Shown here: positions 34,930 to 44,472 of the stretch, piece after piece | Layout of the letters: each line of letters begins with the position of its first letter | Position numbering within the stretch: position 1 is the first letter of the stretch | NCBI RefSeq assembly: GCF_000379525.1 | Contig: NZ_KB902492.1 | Coordinates: forward strand, 1-64,000 | From: Lamprocystis purpurea DSM 4197 | Lineage (GTDB): Bacteria; Pseudomonadota; Gammaproteobacteria; Chromatiales; Chromatiaceae | Direction of reading: 5' to 3' | Length of the DNA stretch: 64,000 nucleotides | The notes under the pieces: generated by a model | Told to the model about the DNA's origin: nothing | Databases searched by the model: none | The model's input: only the letters and a program-made list of their open reading frames with translations | Translations under genes and position numbers: made by a program

Positions 34930-35278
34930 GTGTAGGGATTTTCCTACATCGATGCGGGATTTTTCTTCGGGAGCGACGGGAACTATCGCCGTAGGCGGGA
35001 ACCCTTCAGACGCCTATCCTAATGCTCAAAGGGACAAGGATTCAGGAACCGTATCAGGAAACCGGGCGCGGCAGGATGCCGCGGGGCACGGAGCAGGACG
35101 CTAGGAGCGGATCGGGGCAGTTCGATGGAAGCGAGGCCCCAAGGACACCCCGGAAATCGCCCAAGGCGATTTCCGAACAAATTGGTGTAGGGGCGGGTTT
35201 GAAACCCGCCCCTAGGTCCCGTTATCACGTCCGACGGCTATACCAGGTCGGTTCAATCGCCGATGACCGGGCGACACC
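34930..35278 (+). repeat. Intergenic region with inverted repeat 34931-34948 and GGGCGGGTTT palindrome 35188-35214
   Basis: There is no supportable gene in these 349 bases. TGTAGGGATTTTCCTACA at 34931-34948 directly follows the GGDEF stop. A perfect 27-base palindrome starting TAGGGGCGGGTTT lies at 35188-35214. This second element, with its flank GTTATCACGTCCG, recurs in reverse orientation at 39776-39825. The region is downstream of both flanking, convergent genes, so the palindromes may terminate transcription. Confidence 0.7.
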
Positions 35279-36061
35279 TTAGCCGCTGAAACCAGCCTCG
35301 CATCCGAGCGCCGGCAGGAGCAGCACGAGAGCCTCGGTCAACTCCACCAAGGCACCGGCCGTGTCCCCGGTAAAACCACCCAGACGCGCCATCAGGGTGC
35401 GCCGGACCAGCCAGTACAGCCCGCCAGCCGCGCTCAAGAGCACAAGACCCGTCCAGCCGAGTGCCAACCCGACAGCACCGGCCGCAAGGAGAATGGCCAG
35501 GCGCGAGGCCACAGGAGGCGCAGTCCGGGCCGGGTCCGCGGCCATCCCCTGCGGGCGGGCGTAGGGCGTGGACAGCAGCAGCAGCGGCAACTGCGCCCGC
35601 GCGATGAGCGGTGCCCACAGCAACAGCCACGCATCCCCGGCCCCGATCAATGCCTCCAAGGCCGCGAATTTCGCTATCAGAACCAGCACCACAGCACTGA
35701 CCCCCGCCGGCCCGCTGCTGGGGTCCTTCATGATCGCCAGCGTGCGCTCGCGGCTGCCGAGACCGCCGACCCAGGCATCAGCGGTATCCGCCAGTCCATC
35801 CAGATGCAGCCCCCCGGTGGACCACACCCATAGGGCTAGAACCAGGGCCGCGACGACCCCGGGCGGTCCATTCAGCACCGCCGGCCCCAACACCAGGGCG
35901 ACGGCGCTGATCACCAGCCCCAGCAGCAACCCGATCCATGGATACCAGGGAACCGCCTGACCCAGTTCGGTCGGGTCGATTGCCCCTGGATCCGGGAAAG
36001 GAAAGCGGGTCAGGAAGCGCCCGGCGATCCAGAGTGGGCGCAGACCAGGACCCAGCTTCAT
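35279..36061 (-). CDS. cobS: Adenosylcobinamide-GDP ribazoletransferase
   Basis: The 260-aa protein is an integral membrane enzyme with the CobS motif TGGLHLDGLADTADAWVG followed by RTLAIMKDPSSGPAGV. It joins adenosylcobinamide-GDP with alpha-ribazole (phosphate) in the last steps of cobalamin synthesis. The start at 36061 overlaps the stop of the phosphatase gene (ATGA); a much longer upstream open frame is an artefact of that gene. It is the last gene of the minus-strand cobalamin operon. Confidence 0.92.
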   Translation of the reverse strand: MKLGPGLRPLWIAGRFLTRFPFPDPGAIDPTELGQAVPWYPWIGLLLGLVISAVALVLGPAVLNGPPGVVAALVLALWVWSTGGLHLDGLADTADAWVGGLGSRERTLAIMKDPSSGPAGVSAVVLVLIAKFAALEALIGAGDAWLLLWAPLIARAQLPLLLLSTPYARPQGMAADPARTAPPVASRLAILLAAGAVGLALGWTGLVLLSAAGGLYWLVRRTLMARLGGFTGDTAGALVELTEALVLLLPALGCEAGFSG

Positions 36062-36654
36062 CGGTCGATCACGCCATGGGCCATGACACTCGGCCGGCCG
36101 GGGGACACCGGGATACGCAGTCGCGTCAGGCTCCCAGGCGGGACTTCGATCAGCATCCCCGAGCAATCGTTCATCCCCAACACCTCGGCGAGAATGACCC
36201 TTACCACGCCCCCATGGGTCAAGACCAGCGTGTGGGCGGCGCCGGCGGCGGTGAGCTGGTGCCATCCCGCCAGGACACGTTGCCGGAAGTTCGCGAAAGG
36301 CTCCGCCGCGGGCGGCGTATAGCCGACCGGGTCATCCCAGAACCGCGTCAGCTCCGCGGCCGGTATCTGGTGGGCAGCCAAGCCTTCCCAATCGCCGAAA
36401 CAGCGCTCGGCCAAGGCCGGGCGGACGTCCAGCGGCACCCCCCGCTCAGCCGCCAAGGCGCGGGCGAAGTCTGCACAGCGGCGCGACGGTGAACTGACAA
36501 TCTGCCCGAGGTCGGCCTCCCCACGCACCGCGGCCCGTAATTGCGCCCAACCCGCATCGCTCAACGCATCGTCATGACCGCCGCGAAAGCGCGCTCCGCC
36601 CAAGACCTCCCCGTGGCGCAACAGCACGATGAAGCGATCGGCCGGGATGCTCAA
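36058..36654 (-). CDS. cobC: Histidine phosphatase family protein, probably alpha-ribazole phosphatase
   Basis: The 198-aa protein is a phosphoglycerate-mutase-like phosphatase with the catalytic motif [10 protein letters not shown] near residue 12, [10 protein letters not shown] in the middle and [10 protein letters not shown] near the end. The setting between cobT and cobS, with ATGA overlaps on both sides, identifies it as the CobC phosphatase of nucleotide-loop assembly. It would remove phosphate from alpha-ribazole 5'-phosphate or from the cobalamin phosphate. Confidence 0.87.
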   Translation of the reverse strand: MSIPADRFIVLLRHGEVLGGARFRGGHDDALSDAGWAQLRAAVRGEADLGQIVSSPSRRCADFARALAAERGVPLDVRPALAERCFGDWEGLAAHQIPAAELTRFWDDPVGYTPPAAEPFANFRQRVLAGWHQLTAAGAAHTLVLTHGGVVRVILAEVLGMNDCSGMLIEVPPGSLTRLRIPVSPGRPSVMAHGVIDR

Positions 36655-37703
36655 CTCGAGACTCCGGCCTGCGCGAAGGTCGCCATTCCGGCGTGCAGAT
36701 CGCAGGCCAGGCGCAGCACCGGCACCGCCATGGCCGCCCCGCTGCCCTCCCCCAACCGCATGCCCAGATCCAACAATGGCGTCGCATCCAGGGCGGCGAG
36801 CAAGCGCCGGTGACCAGGCTCGGCGGACCCGTGGGAGAACAACAGCCAGGCACCCAGACTCGGGTTGATCCGGCAGGCCGCCAGGGCCGCCGCGGTCGAG
36901 ATATAACCGTCCACCAGCAGGGCCACGCCCCCTTGGGCGGCCGCCAGGTAGCAGCCGGCGAGCGCGGCGATTTCGAAGCCGCCGAGCCGCTCCAGCACGG
37001 CCAACGGATCCTGCCCGGCAACCGCGTGCCGGGCCAGGGCACGATCGACCACCTGCACCTTACGACGGATCCCGGCGCCGTCGAGCCCGGTCCCCGGACC
37101 GACCAGGTCCGCGGCGGGCAACCCCAGGAGCGCGCAACCCAAGGCCGCGGCGGCGGTGGTGTTGCCGATGCCCATTTCACCGCCGATCACCAGCCGGGCC
37201 CCGCCCGCGACGGCGCGCCGCGCGGCATCGCGCCCGACCAGCAACGCCTGCGCGAGTTGCGGTTTCGTCATCGCCGACTGCAGCGCGATGTTCCCGGTGC
37301 CGGCACCCACGCGCTCGCCGCGAACCCCGGCGATTGCCCCAGGGTCTTCACGACTGCCGCAATCGATGATCTCCAGCCCGGCCCCCAGACTGCGGGCCAG
37401 GACCGAGATGGCCGCCCCGCCGCGGGCGATGTTGCGCACCATCTCGACCGTCACCGACTGGGGAAAGGCGGAGATCCCTTCCGCCGTCACGCCGTGATCG
37501 GCGGCGAACAGACAAATCTGGACCGGATCGACACGCGGGGTCACGCTGCCCTGCAGTGCCGCCAGTTGGATCGCCACGGACTCCAGACGGCCCAAGGCGC
37601 CGCGGGGTTTGGTGAGTTGATCCTGGCGTTCACGCGCGGCGGCGGCGGCGGTTGCGTCAGGGGACGGGCAAGGTTCGGTCAGCCAGGCGAAAGGATCGGT
37701 CAT
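36651..37703 (-). CDS. cobT: Nicotinate-nucleotide-dimethylbenzimidazole phosphoribosyltransferase
   Basis: The 350-aa protein shows CobT motifs [51 protein letters not shown] and [13 protein letters not shown]. It makes alpha-ribazole phosphate from dimethylbenzimidazole (or another base) and nicotinate mononucleotide. The catalytic glutamate should be near the C-terminus, but I did not place it with certainty. The stop overlaps the cobC start. Upstream, 284 bases including repeat copy 3 separate it from cobU, which may weaken or interrupt co-transcription. Confidence 0.93.
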   Translation of the reverse strand: MTDPFAWLTEPCPSPDATAAAAARERQDQLTKPRGALGRLESVAIQLAALQGSVTPRVDPVQICLFAADHGVTAEGISAFPQSVTVEMVRNIARGGAAISVLARSLGAGLEIIDCGSREDPGAIAGVRGERVGAGTGNIALQSAMTKPQLAQALLVGRDAARRAVAGGARLVIGGEMGIGNTTAAAALGCALLGLPAADLVGPGTGLDGAGIRRKVQVVDRALARHAVAGQDPLAVLERLGGFEIAALAGCYLAAAQGGVALLVDGYISTAAALAACRINPSLGAWLLFSHGSAEPGHRRLLAALDATPLLDLGMRLGEGSGAAMAVPVLRLACDLHAGMATFAQAGVSS

Positions 37704-37796
37704 GGGAGAGTGGTTAGTGGTTAGTGGTTAGAAATCGCCGAGGGAACCGTTCACGAAAAGGCAAAACTTGTTCATTAGGGCGCCTATGGCGTCTCG

Positions 37797-37954
37797 GTCG
37801 TTGTCGTTGTCGTTGTCGTAATCGTAATCGAGTTTATCTTTCAAACGCTTGGCGGCCTAATACACGCACGCGACGGAGCGAATCGAAGCTCGATCGACAG
37901 CGGGCTGCTCATGTCGAAATTCAATCGCTTCTTCGATTACGACAACGACAACGA
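37797..37954. repeat. Hexanucleotide palindromic element, copy 3
   Basis: The left arm has GTTGTC units and two GTAATC units (37798-37830). The right arm is CGATTACGACAACGACAACG (to 37954). It lies between cobU and cobT. Flanks and loop match copy 2 (AAAAG...CTCGGTCGTTG before, GACAGCGGGCTGCTC inside, TGTGG...GTTTAAC after), so the extended unit is roughly 37757-37973. This copy has an extra insertion in the loop. Confidence 0.83.
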
Positions 37955-37987
37955 GTGTGGTCTGGGTTTAACTTGATATCCGACTCA

Positions 37988-38533
37988 TTACCGACTCAGC
38001 GCCGGCCCTTTCACGACCAGCGGCAAGCCGGCGACCATGAACAAGACCTGATCACAGCGGGCGGCCAGGTCCTGATGCAGGCGCCCGACCAGATCGCAGT
38101 AGCGGCGCGATAACTCGCCCAAGGGAATCACGCCCATGTTGGTCTCGTTCCCGACCAGGATCAGGCGGCCGGGTGCCGCGGCGATCACCTCGGGCAGACG
38201 TTCCAGCGCGTGCTCGATCCGTGGGCCGTCGGCTTCCATGAGCAGATTGGTCACCCACAGGGTCAAACATTCCACCAGGACACAGCGCTGCGCGGCCGCC
38301 TCGACGCTGATGCGTTCCGCCAGATCGAGCGGTTCTTCGACCAGGCGCCACTGGGCCGGGCGGCGGCGGCGGTGCGCCTCGATGCGTCGCGCCATCTCCC
38401 CGTCACCCGCCCGCGCGGTGGCGAGATAGGTCACCGGCAGTCCGCTGCCAAGGGCCAGATGCTCGGCCAGCCGGCTCTTGCCGGAGCGCACCCCACCCAG
38501 AATCAGGGTGAGCCGCGGCGGGGCCTCGGTCAC
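37988..38533 (-). CDS. cobU: Adenosylcobinamide kinase / guanylyltransferase
   Basis: The 181-aa protein has the P-loop LILGGVRSGKSRLAEHLA, the GTP-binding VECLTLWVTNLL, and GNETNMGVIPLGELSRRYCD. It phosphorylates adenosylcobinamide and transfers GMP to it. The start overlaps the cobO stop (ATGA at 38533-38530). Placement within the set cobO-cobU-cobT-cobC-cobS shows a salvage and nucleotide-loop pathway rather than corrin-ring synthesis, whose genes are not in this window. Confidence 0.94.
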   Translation of the reverse strand: MTEAPPRLTLILGGVRSGKSRLAEHLALGSGLPVTYLATARAGDGEMARRIEAHRRRRPAQWRLVEEPLDLAERISVEAAAQRCVLVECLTLWVTNLLMEADGPRIEHALERLPEVIAAAPGRLILVGNETNMGVIPLGELSRRYCDLVGRLHQDLAARCDQVLFMVAGLPLVVKGPALSR

Positions 38534-39135
38534 AGCTCGATGCCCTTCTGCGCCATCACCCCGGCATCGAAGGCGTGCTTGATGGGCCGCATCTCGGTCA
38601 CGGTATCGGCGATTTCGATCAATCCCGGGGGCGCGCCGCGGCCGGTCACCACGACATGCTGATGGTCGGGACGCGCGTCCAGTGCATCGATGACCCGATC
38701 CAGTGGGACCAAACCGAGCTTGAGCGCGATGTTGAGTTCATCCAACACCACCACCTGAACGCTTGGATCGGCCAGAAAGCCGGCTGCCAGTTCCCAGGCC
38801 GCCAGGGCGGCGCGGCGATCCAGTTCCGGGTCCTGGGTCTCCCAGGTAAACCCCTCGCCCATCACATGGTATTCAACTTCCGGAAAACGCCGAAAAAACG
38901 CCTCCTCCCCGGTCGCGAAACTCCCCTTGATGAACTGCACCACGGCAACCTTCATGCCGTGACCCAGGGCGCGCGCCACCACACCGAAGGCCGAGGAACT
39001 CTTGCCTTTTCCGTTACCCGTATTGACCACCAGGACCCCGCGGTCGATGGTGGCGCCGGCCACGCGCGCGTCGACGATTTCCTTGTGACGCTGCATGCGG
39101 CGGCGATGGCGCTCGCGCGCGGTATCCTCGGTCAT
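38530..39135 (-). CDS. cobO: Cob(I)alamin adenosyltransferase (CobO/BtuR type)
   Basis: The 201-aa protein carries the P-loop VVNTGNGKGKSSSAFG and the BtuR/CobO motifs VVQFIKGSFATGEEAFF and VVLDELNIALKLGLV. It attaches the adenosyl group to the cobalt of cob(I)alamin or cobinamide using ATP. Its ATG shares one base with the stop of the upstream btuM-like gene (TGATG), and its stop overlaps the cobU start, so the three are translationally coupled. Confidence 0.93.
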   Translation of the reverse strand: MTEDTARERHRRRMQRHKEIVDARVAGATIDRGVLVVNTGNGKGKSSSAFGVVARALGHGMKVAVVQFIKGSFATGEEAFFRRFPEVEYHVMGEGFTWETQDPELDRRAALAAWELAAGFLADPSVQVVVLDELNIALKLGLVPLDRVIDALDARPDHQHVVVTGRGAPPGLIEIADTVTEMRPIKHAFDAGVMAQKGIEL

Positions 39136-39707
39136 CAGGAACCGACGCGGCCGGACACCTGACGCGGGTTCAGCGTCAGGTGTGCGACCGCCGCCAGACC
39201 GACATAGCCGAAGAGCGCGGCCAGGGTGCCCGGCAGGTAGCTAACCAAGCTATGACCCAGACCGACCAGGCTGGGCTCGAAGCGGCCGGACAGGAGATAG
39301 AAACCGCCGCTGGCAAAAGCCTCCGCCGCCACCCCGCCGATCAACAAGACCGCCCCGAGGAGCGGCAGCGTGGCCAGGTCCGGGCGATGACGGGTCTGGT
39401 ACCAGCGCCCCAGCGCCCACAGGCTGCCGTAAGCCGGAACCAGCATCCCATAGGCCGGGCTGAGGCAATAGCCGCTGACCCCGCCCCACCCGATGGCCGT
39501 CAGATCGATGGCGGTGGCCAACGCGAACAGCGCCAGCGGCACCCACCGGGCGCGCAGGTAGAACCCGGCCAGGAAAAAGACGGCGAGCGAGGCATCCGGC
39601 AGATGGTGCCCCAGCGGGGCGAACTGCTGACCGCGAGTGGCGGCCATCAGCCCGGCGAGGGCCAGCAGGATCAGGATACGGGAACGGGACTGCGTGGTGT
39701 CGGTCAT
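39135..39707 (-). CDS. btuM: BtuM-like cobalamin transporter (ECF S-component family)
   Basis: The 190-aa protein has about six membrane helices. The segment GVSGYCLSPAYGMLVPAYG contains Cys81, matching the cysteine near position 80 that contacts cobalt in BtuM of Thiobacillus denitrificans; PDASLAVFFLAGFYL fits the same family. Solitary BtuM proteins bring cobalamin or cobinamide across the inner membrane. It heads the operon and overlaps cobO by one base. I see no cobalamin riboswitch in the 340 bases upstream. The assignment rests on remembered family features plus context. Confidence 0.75.
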   Translation of the reverse strand: MTDTTQSRSRILILLALAGLMAATRGQQFAPLGHHLPDASLAVFFLAGFYLRARWVPLALFALATAIDLTAIGWGGVSGYCLSPAYGMLVPAYGSLWALGRWYQTRHRPDLATLPLLGAVLLIGGVAAEAFASGGFYLLSGRFEPSLVGLGHSLVSYLPGTLAALFGYVGLAAVAHLTLNPRQVSGRVGS

Positions 39708-39793
39708 TCAGGGCGGACTCCGGTAAGGATGCGCGGGCGGGCGAAGTTCCGGGGGATCACCCGGATTATCGCCTTCGGACGTGATAACCGGAC

Positions 39794-39822
39794 GTAGGGG
39801 CGGGTTTCAAACCCGCCCCTAC
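39794..39822. repeat. GTAGGGGCGGGTTT palindrome, second copy
   Basis: A 29-base near-perfect palindrome (14-base arms starting GTAGGGGCGGGTTT) is preceded by CGGACGTGATAAC. The copy at 35188-35214 has the same flank in the opposite orientation. It is thus a dispersed element of about 50-60 bases rather than a simple terminator. It lies just upstream of the btuM start. Confidence 0.8.
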
Positions 39823-39996
39823 ACCAAGGATCTGCCTGGACATCAGGTACGAAGGCTATACCTCCCATTGTAGGGCGTCGCGCGCAAAGTCACTAGCCGA
39901 TTCCCGTCCACCCCCAGCGATCCGTGTGGGCGCCGATCCGCATCCCGGCGAGCACGCTCGAATCCCCGGGGCTTGCAGCCACGGAACCACACGGAA

Positions 39997-40024
39997 GGCA
40001 CCGGAACAGCAGCGTTCCGGTGCC
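39997..40024 (-). terminator. Hairpin downstream of the FG-GAP genes
   Basis: GGCACCGGAAC (39997-40007) pairs perfectly with GTTCCGGTGCC (40014-40024) around a 6-base loop. It lies 26 bases past the stop of the minus-strand FG-GAP copy. A strong T-run is absent, so it is a probable but not certain intrinsic terminator. The remainder of 39708-40049 shows only the palindrome at 39794 and no gene. Confidence 0.6.
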
Positions 40025-40049
40025 CTCCATGCAGATCCGCCGACGGGGC

Positions 40050-41623
40050 TCAGAATTCCAGCCGCCGCAGGGACGCACCGGTCTTGGCATCCTTGACCAA
40101 GGCCCGCAGCTCCAGATCCTGACCGCAACTGCCCAGCATGACCAGTTCCTCGGCACCGTTGCCGTTGACATCGGCAATGCTCACCAGGTCCAGCGGGATG
40201 CACTCCCGATCGAACCAGACCCGTTTGACCAGCTTGGCGCTGCGGCTGTCGCGAACCTCCGCCGTCACCTGTCCGGTTGCGGCGTTATGACCCAAGAGCG
40301 CGTACTCCTCACTGTGGTTGCCGTTCAGATCCGCCACCGCGACCAACCGCACCGGGGTGACGGTCTGGTCGTATCCGGTCACCTTGGCCAACGGCGTATT
40401 GGTGGCCGCATCGGCCACCCACACGGTGGTCGCGCCGCTGAGCGGGTCGCGCAGCAACATCGCCACATCCGCGCCGCCGTTGCCACTGCGGTCGGCGACC
40501 ACCACCGCCTCCCGCAGTTCAAAGGTTCGTTCGTTTCCCCGCGGCAGCAGGCTCTGGACCCGCTGCTTCGTCAGCGTATCCTTAGATGACGACCCGGTCG
40601 ATGTCGTCCGGCTTCGACAGGACCACGCCCACCTCGGCGCTGCCGTTGCCGTTGAGGTCGGGGAGCGCGAGCACCTGCCGCGGCTCGAATTGCTCCGGGA
40701 ACACCAGCGTGGTGACAGTACCCCCGGAGACCCCGTCGCGCAGCTCGACCTGGGTCGGGTTCGCGGTGAGCAGGGCGAGTTCCGGGGCGTCGTTGCCGTC
40801 CCGATCCGGGAGCACCGCCAGGTCCAGCGGGCGGAAGCGAGCATCAAAGGTCACGCTCCCAAGCCAATCCCCCGTAAGCATCGCAACCTTGTTTGCGACG
40901 GTGTAATAGGAATCCGCATCGGAATAGTCGCCGAGCAACACCAAGCCCAGTCCGTCGCCTAGGTCGGGCGCCACCTCGACGTCCACCACACGGGAGCGGC
41001 CTGATCTAAAATCCCAAATCAACGCACCATTTGCAGCGTCTTTCACGGTGATCCAGGCAGCATCGTAAGAGTCGCGTTGGACGACACCGATCTCCGGAGT
41101 ACCGTCGTCGTTGGTGTCGCCAAGGGACCGCAGCCAGGCGCGTCTGGCCGAGACCGTGCCTGTCTGCGACTCGAACGCACCCAAGTCAATGCGCCCATTG
41201 CGCACGCGGTCGAAACCCGCGCCGCGCTGGTCCCACCGAGCGCGCCCCTGGAGGTCGTATGCAGCATCAGGATCACCGCGGTCGAGTGCGGGGCTACCGG
41301 GCAGCAGGGCCTGCGTCAGCGCCGGCCCGCCGTTGTCTTGCAGAGGACCGAGCAGCGGGTCGACACCGAAGAGATTGGAACCAGGGACACCTTCGGTAAT
41401 GATAGCATCGCCCAAGTTGCCGACCAGCGAATAGCTCAACTCCACCCATGGGTCAACAACCGACATCGACTGGCTAATTTGGATGTCCGGATTAGTCGCC
41501 ACTCCGTTTCCTGCAACAATACTGTTGATAATTTGCACACTGCTGTCGTTCATGTCATTGACCATCAGCATACCTCGGCCAGAGACCGCCGCGTTGTCAG
41601 TGATTGATGAGAACCCGATCGGT
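40050..41623 (-). pseudogene. FG-GAP/beta-helix protein, 5'-truncated second copy with a frameshift
   Basis: The reading frame resembles the second half of the neighbouring gene: a beta-helix end (NGGPALTQALLPGSPALDRG), then FG-GAP-like VLPDRDGNDAPELALLT and LPDLNGNGSAEVGVVL, ending KTGASLRRLEF. It has no start or signal peptide and begins directly behind the stop of the upstream copy. Near 40585-40590 the frame closes after DDIDRVVI and continues in another frame as KDTLTKQ; the paralogue reads DRVIISDTLTK there, so one base has been gained. It is probably a dead remnant of a secreted or surface protein. Confidence 0.75.
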
Positions 41624-44008
41624 CTAGAAATCCAGCTGCCGCAGGGACGCGCCGGTTTTGGCATCCACGACGAACGCGCGCAATTGCGCCTCGGTGCCGC
41701 ACCGACCCAGCATCACCAACTCCGCGGCGCCGTTGCCGTTGACATCGCCGATGCTCACCAAGTCGAGCGGCGTAAACTCCCTTTTGAACTGGATGCGTCT
41801 CACCAGAGAGGAATTGGCACCGTCCCGAATCTCGGCCGTTACCTCGCTGGTCGCGGTATTGCGGGCCAAGAGCGCGAATTCCTCGACGCCGTTGCGTGTC
41901 AGGTCAGACACCGCGACCCATGTCTCCGGCGTAAAGTCCTTGCGGTATCCGACCACCTTCGCCAGTAACGCATTGGTCAATGCGTCGGCGACCCACACCG
42001 GGGTCTCGCCAGTCATCGGGTTGCGCAGCAGCAGCGCCACGTCCGCGGCACCGTTGTGGTTCCGGTCGGCGACGACCACCGCGCCCCGCAGCGTCAAGAC
42101 GCGATAGGCCGAACCCGGCATCACGACCCGGATCTGCCGCTTCGTCAGCGTGTCGCTGATGATAACGCGGTCGGACTCGCCGGTCCCGGACAGAATAACG
42201 CCCACCTCGGCGCTGCCATTCCCATTGAGGTCGGGAAACGCAAGCACCTGCCGTGGTTCGTAGCGTGCGGGGAAGGTCAAGCGCCCGCGCAGCGTCCCCG
42301 TGAACGCGTCACGCACCTCAACCTGGGCCGGAGCAGCAGTCAGCAAGCCAAGTCCGGCAGCACCGTTGCCGTCCTGGTCCGGGAGCACAGTCAGACCCAG
42401 AAGGCGGGCACTTGGACTGAGCGCGAACGACCCAATCACGTCGCCGGAGAGAACGGCCCGCGTGTTCGCAGTGGCGGAATAGGACACCGGGTCCGGGCTG
42501 GAACTGGCATAGGAACCCAGTAGCACCAGACGCGGGCCGTCGTCCCGATCGGGCATCACCGCGACGTCCACCAGACGCCCGGACGACGTGCCATCGAACG
42601 TGCTGACCAAGGACCCGTCGGCCGCGTCCATCACACTGACCACGTCACGGCCGTACCCATCGCGCTTGACGACACCGATCCCCGGGGTCCCGTCGCCGTC
42701 GATGTCGCCCAGCGACCGTAGCCAGGCGCTCCCCTTGAGGACCTCACCGACCCCCAACTCGCAGGCACCCATGTCGATGCGGCCGTTGCGCACGCGCTCG
42801 AAGCCTTCCCCTCGCTGGTCCCAGTCGGGAGGCACCAAACCACATGAGTCGGATGACACTAACCACGAGCAGTCGTAGCGAGGAGGCAGCAGCGCATCGG
42901 GATCTCCGCTGTCGAGCGCCGGACTGGCGCGCCCCAAGGCGTGGGTCTTGGTCGGGCCGCCGTTACTCTGCAGGAGTCCGAGTTGCGGATCTTCACCGAA
43001 GCGGTTGGAACCGGGGATCGCATCGGTGATGTAGGCGTCTCCCGGGTCGCCGATCAGCGAATAGCTTGTCTCCACCGGCAAGATGAATTCCCAAGCGGAC
43101 GGGGAACCGCTGCGCAGATCCGGATCACTCGTCGCCGCATTCCCCGCAACAATAGTATTGTGAATTCGCGTTTCCTCGATCAACGTATCGCCACCCCAGC
43201 CCCATTCGTCGTAGAAGCGCTTAAAAAATCCGCCGCCGCCGACTGCCGTGTTACCGGTAATGGTGCTGCTTTCTATCACGGTGGTTCCGGTATCTGTCGG
43301 CAATGACGCTCCCGACCATCTCGGTATCGCCTCCAACAATCACGACGCCAGTTCCGCTATTGCCGGAGATCACCAGGTTTTCGAGCCGGACGGTTCCCCA
43401 TCCAGTGTAAAGCCAATCAAAAATCTCGATTCCTGCGTCCGCCGTTGCGGTAATGCCGGAGTCGGCAATCGTGATGGCGGTGGCCGCACCGAAACGTCCG
43501 CTGATGAGCAGGCCGCGATCCGCATTCTTGAGCGTAACCCCCGAGATCGCGAGGGAACTGTCTGCGCCGTAAAGGAAACTCTCGATCACGGAACTGCCGG
43601 CATTGCCGTCGATTGCCAGCCGATCCGCCCCCGGACCGGTAATCACCAGACGATCAGCAACATTTTCGTAATAGTAGCTCGCGAAGCCATCGTTGGTCAG
43701 CGGCCCGGACCTGAGAAAAATGGTACCGGTAACGCTCGAGTCGAAGATGATCTGATCGGACCCTGGACTGGCGTTTGCGTCACTGATCGCCTGGCACAGG
43801 CTGCCGCCCCCCCGTCGTCGGTGTTGGTGACGGCGAAGGTCGCCGCTTGCGCCGGTGCGACGACACCAAGGGCCGCACCCAGCCCCAGCACACAGATCAG
43901 TGGGAGTCGCCTCGGTCTGAGACATTCGGTGATCACCGTCGCCAGTTTCCGACGAGCGGCGCTGAGTCTTTGGGTCGATGGCGGCGATGCGTTGGCACCC
44001 GCGGCCAT
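41624..44008 (-). pseudogene. Secreted beta-helix and FG-GAP repeat protein, interrupted by two frameshifts
   Basis: The conceptual product of about 795 aa starts with a signal peptide (LICVLGLGAALGVVAPAQA) and a CSLREA-like segment (GSLCQAISDANASPG). Right-handed beta-helix repeats follow (VISGNSGTGVVIVGG), then FG-GAP repeats with Asp-rich calcium motifs (LPDQDGNGAAGLGLL, FPDLNGNGSAEVGV). Frame one breaks at a run of seven G on the coding strand (43807-43813), and the second break lies near 43295-43305. Other genes in the window are intact, so decay is more likely than poor sequence, but the G tract could also be a phase-variation switch or a sequencing error. Confidence 0.75.
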
Positions 44009-44310
44009 GCACCAATTGTTTCTTTTCGTGTTCGCTCGTCCGCGGCGGTGATTCCGGCAAGCGCGCAATCCAGTGCCGACACTCGACTGCCGCTGCCGAC
44101 TGCAGGCCAGCGCCACCGGCAACGCCGCAACATGATCAACCTTCCTTAACCAACCTAGGGGCTGCGACTTTTGTCAATGCCGACGACGCGGGGAATTTGT
44201 AAACTGCCCGTCAATCCATCTCTGTCCTGCCCGCCATGGCATCCGCGACCGACGACCGGGAGCGCCGATCTTGATCGGTTGCAGCAGACGTACACTAACT
44301 GGAGTCCTCT
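44009..44310 (+). other. Divergent intergenic region, nothing recognised
   Basis: These 302 bases separate the broken FG-GAP gene from the small membrane protein gene. Short open frames here have no family features. I see no repeat of the families found elsewhere and no clear promoter boxes, apart from a plausible GGAG ribosome-binding site just before the ATG at 44311. Confidence 0.5.
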
Positions 44311-44454
44311 ATGTCGAACCAAATGCTTCGCGCCGCTGCACCGCGTCCCGCACCCTCGCGGCGGTCGTCCCTCTGGCCCTGGATACCGGTCCTCTCGACC
44401 GCCGCGGCACTGAGCGTCCTGCTGGTACTCACCTCGCCCCTGCCGCTGCACTGA
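44311..44454 (+). CDS. Small single-pass membrane protein, 47 aa
   Basis: The short frame starts at ATG 44311 with GGAG about eight bases upstream and ends 18 bases before the transporter gene. It encodes an Arg-rich N-terminus followed by one hydrophobic helix (VLSTAAALSVLLVLTS). The arrangement suggests a small companion co-expressed with the SLAC1/TehA-type transporter. I do not recognise a family. Coding status rests on the ribosome-binding site, the spacing and the clean membrane helix. Confidence 0.5.
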   Translation: MSNQMLRAAAPRPAPSRRSSLWPWIPVLSTAAALSVLLVLTSPLPLH

Positions 44455-44472
44455 GGCGCGCCCGGAGCCCCC

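Noticed and set aside
34930-35278. tRNA or small RNA gene after the GGDEF gene
   Set aside because: No cloverleaf with a TTCGA loop and matching acceptor stem could be made. The structure present is explained by dispersed palindromes.
39708-40049. Cobalamin riboswitch upstream of btuM
   Set aside because: I looked for the B12-box and the usual conserved core on the minus strand and did not find them. Only a palindrome and a terminator-like hairpin are present.
41076-42523. Plus-strand open frames over the FG-GAP genes
   Set aside because: They are shadows of the Asp-rich repeats on the minus strand and have no coherent features.
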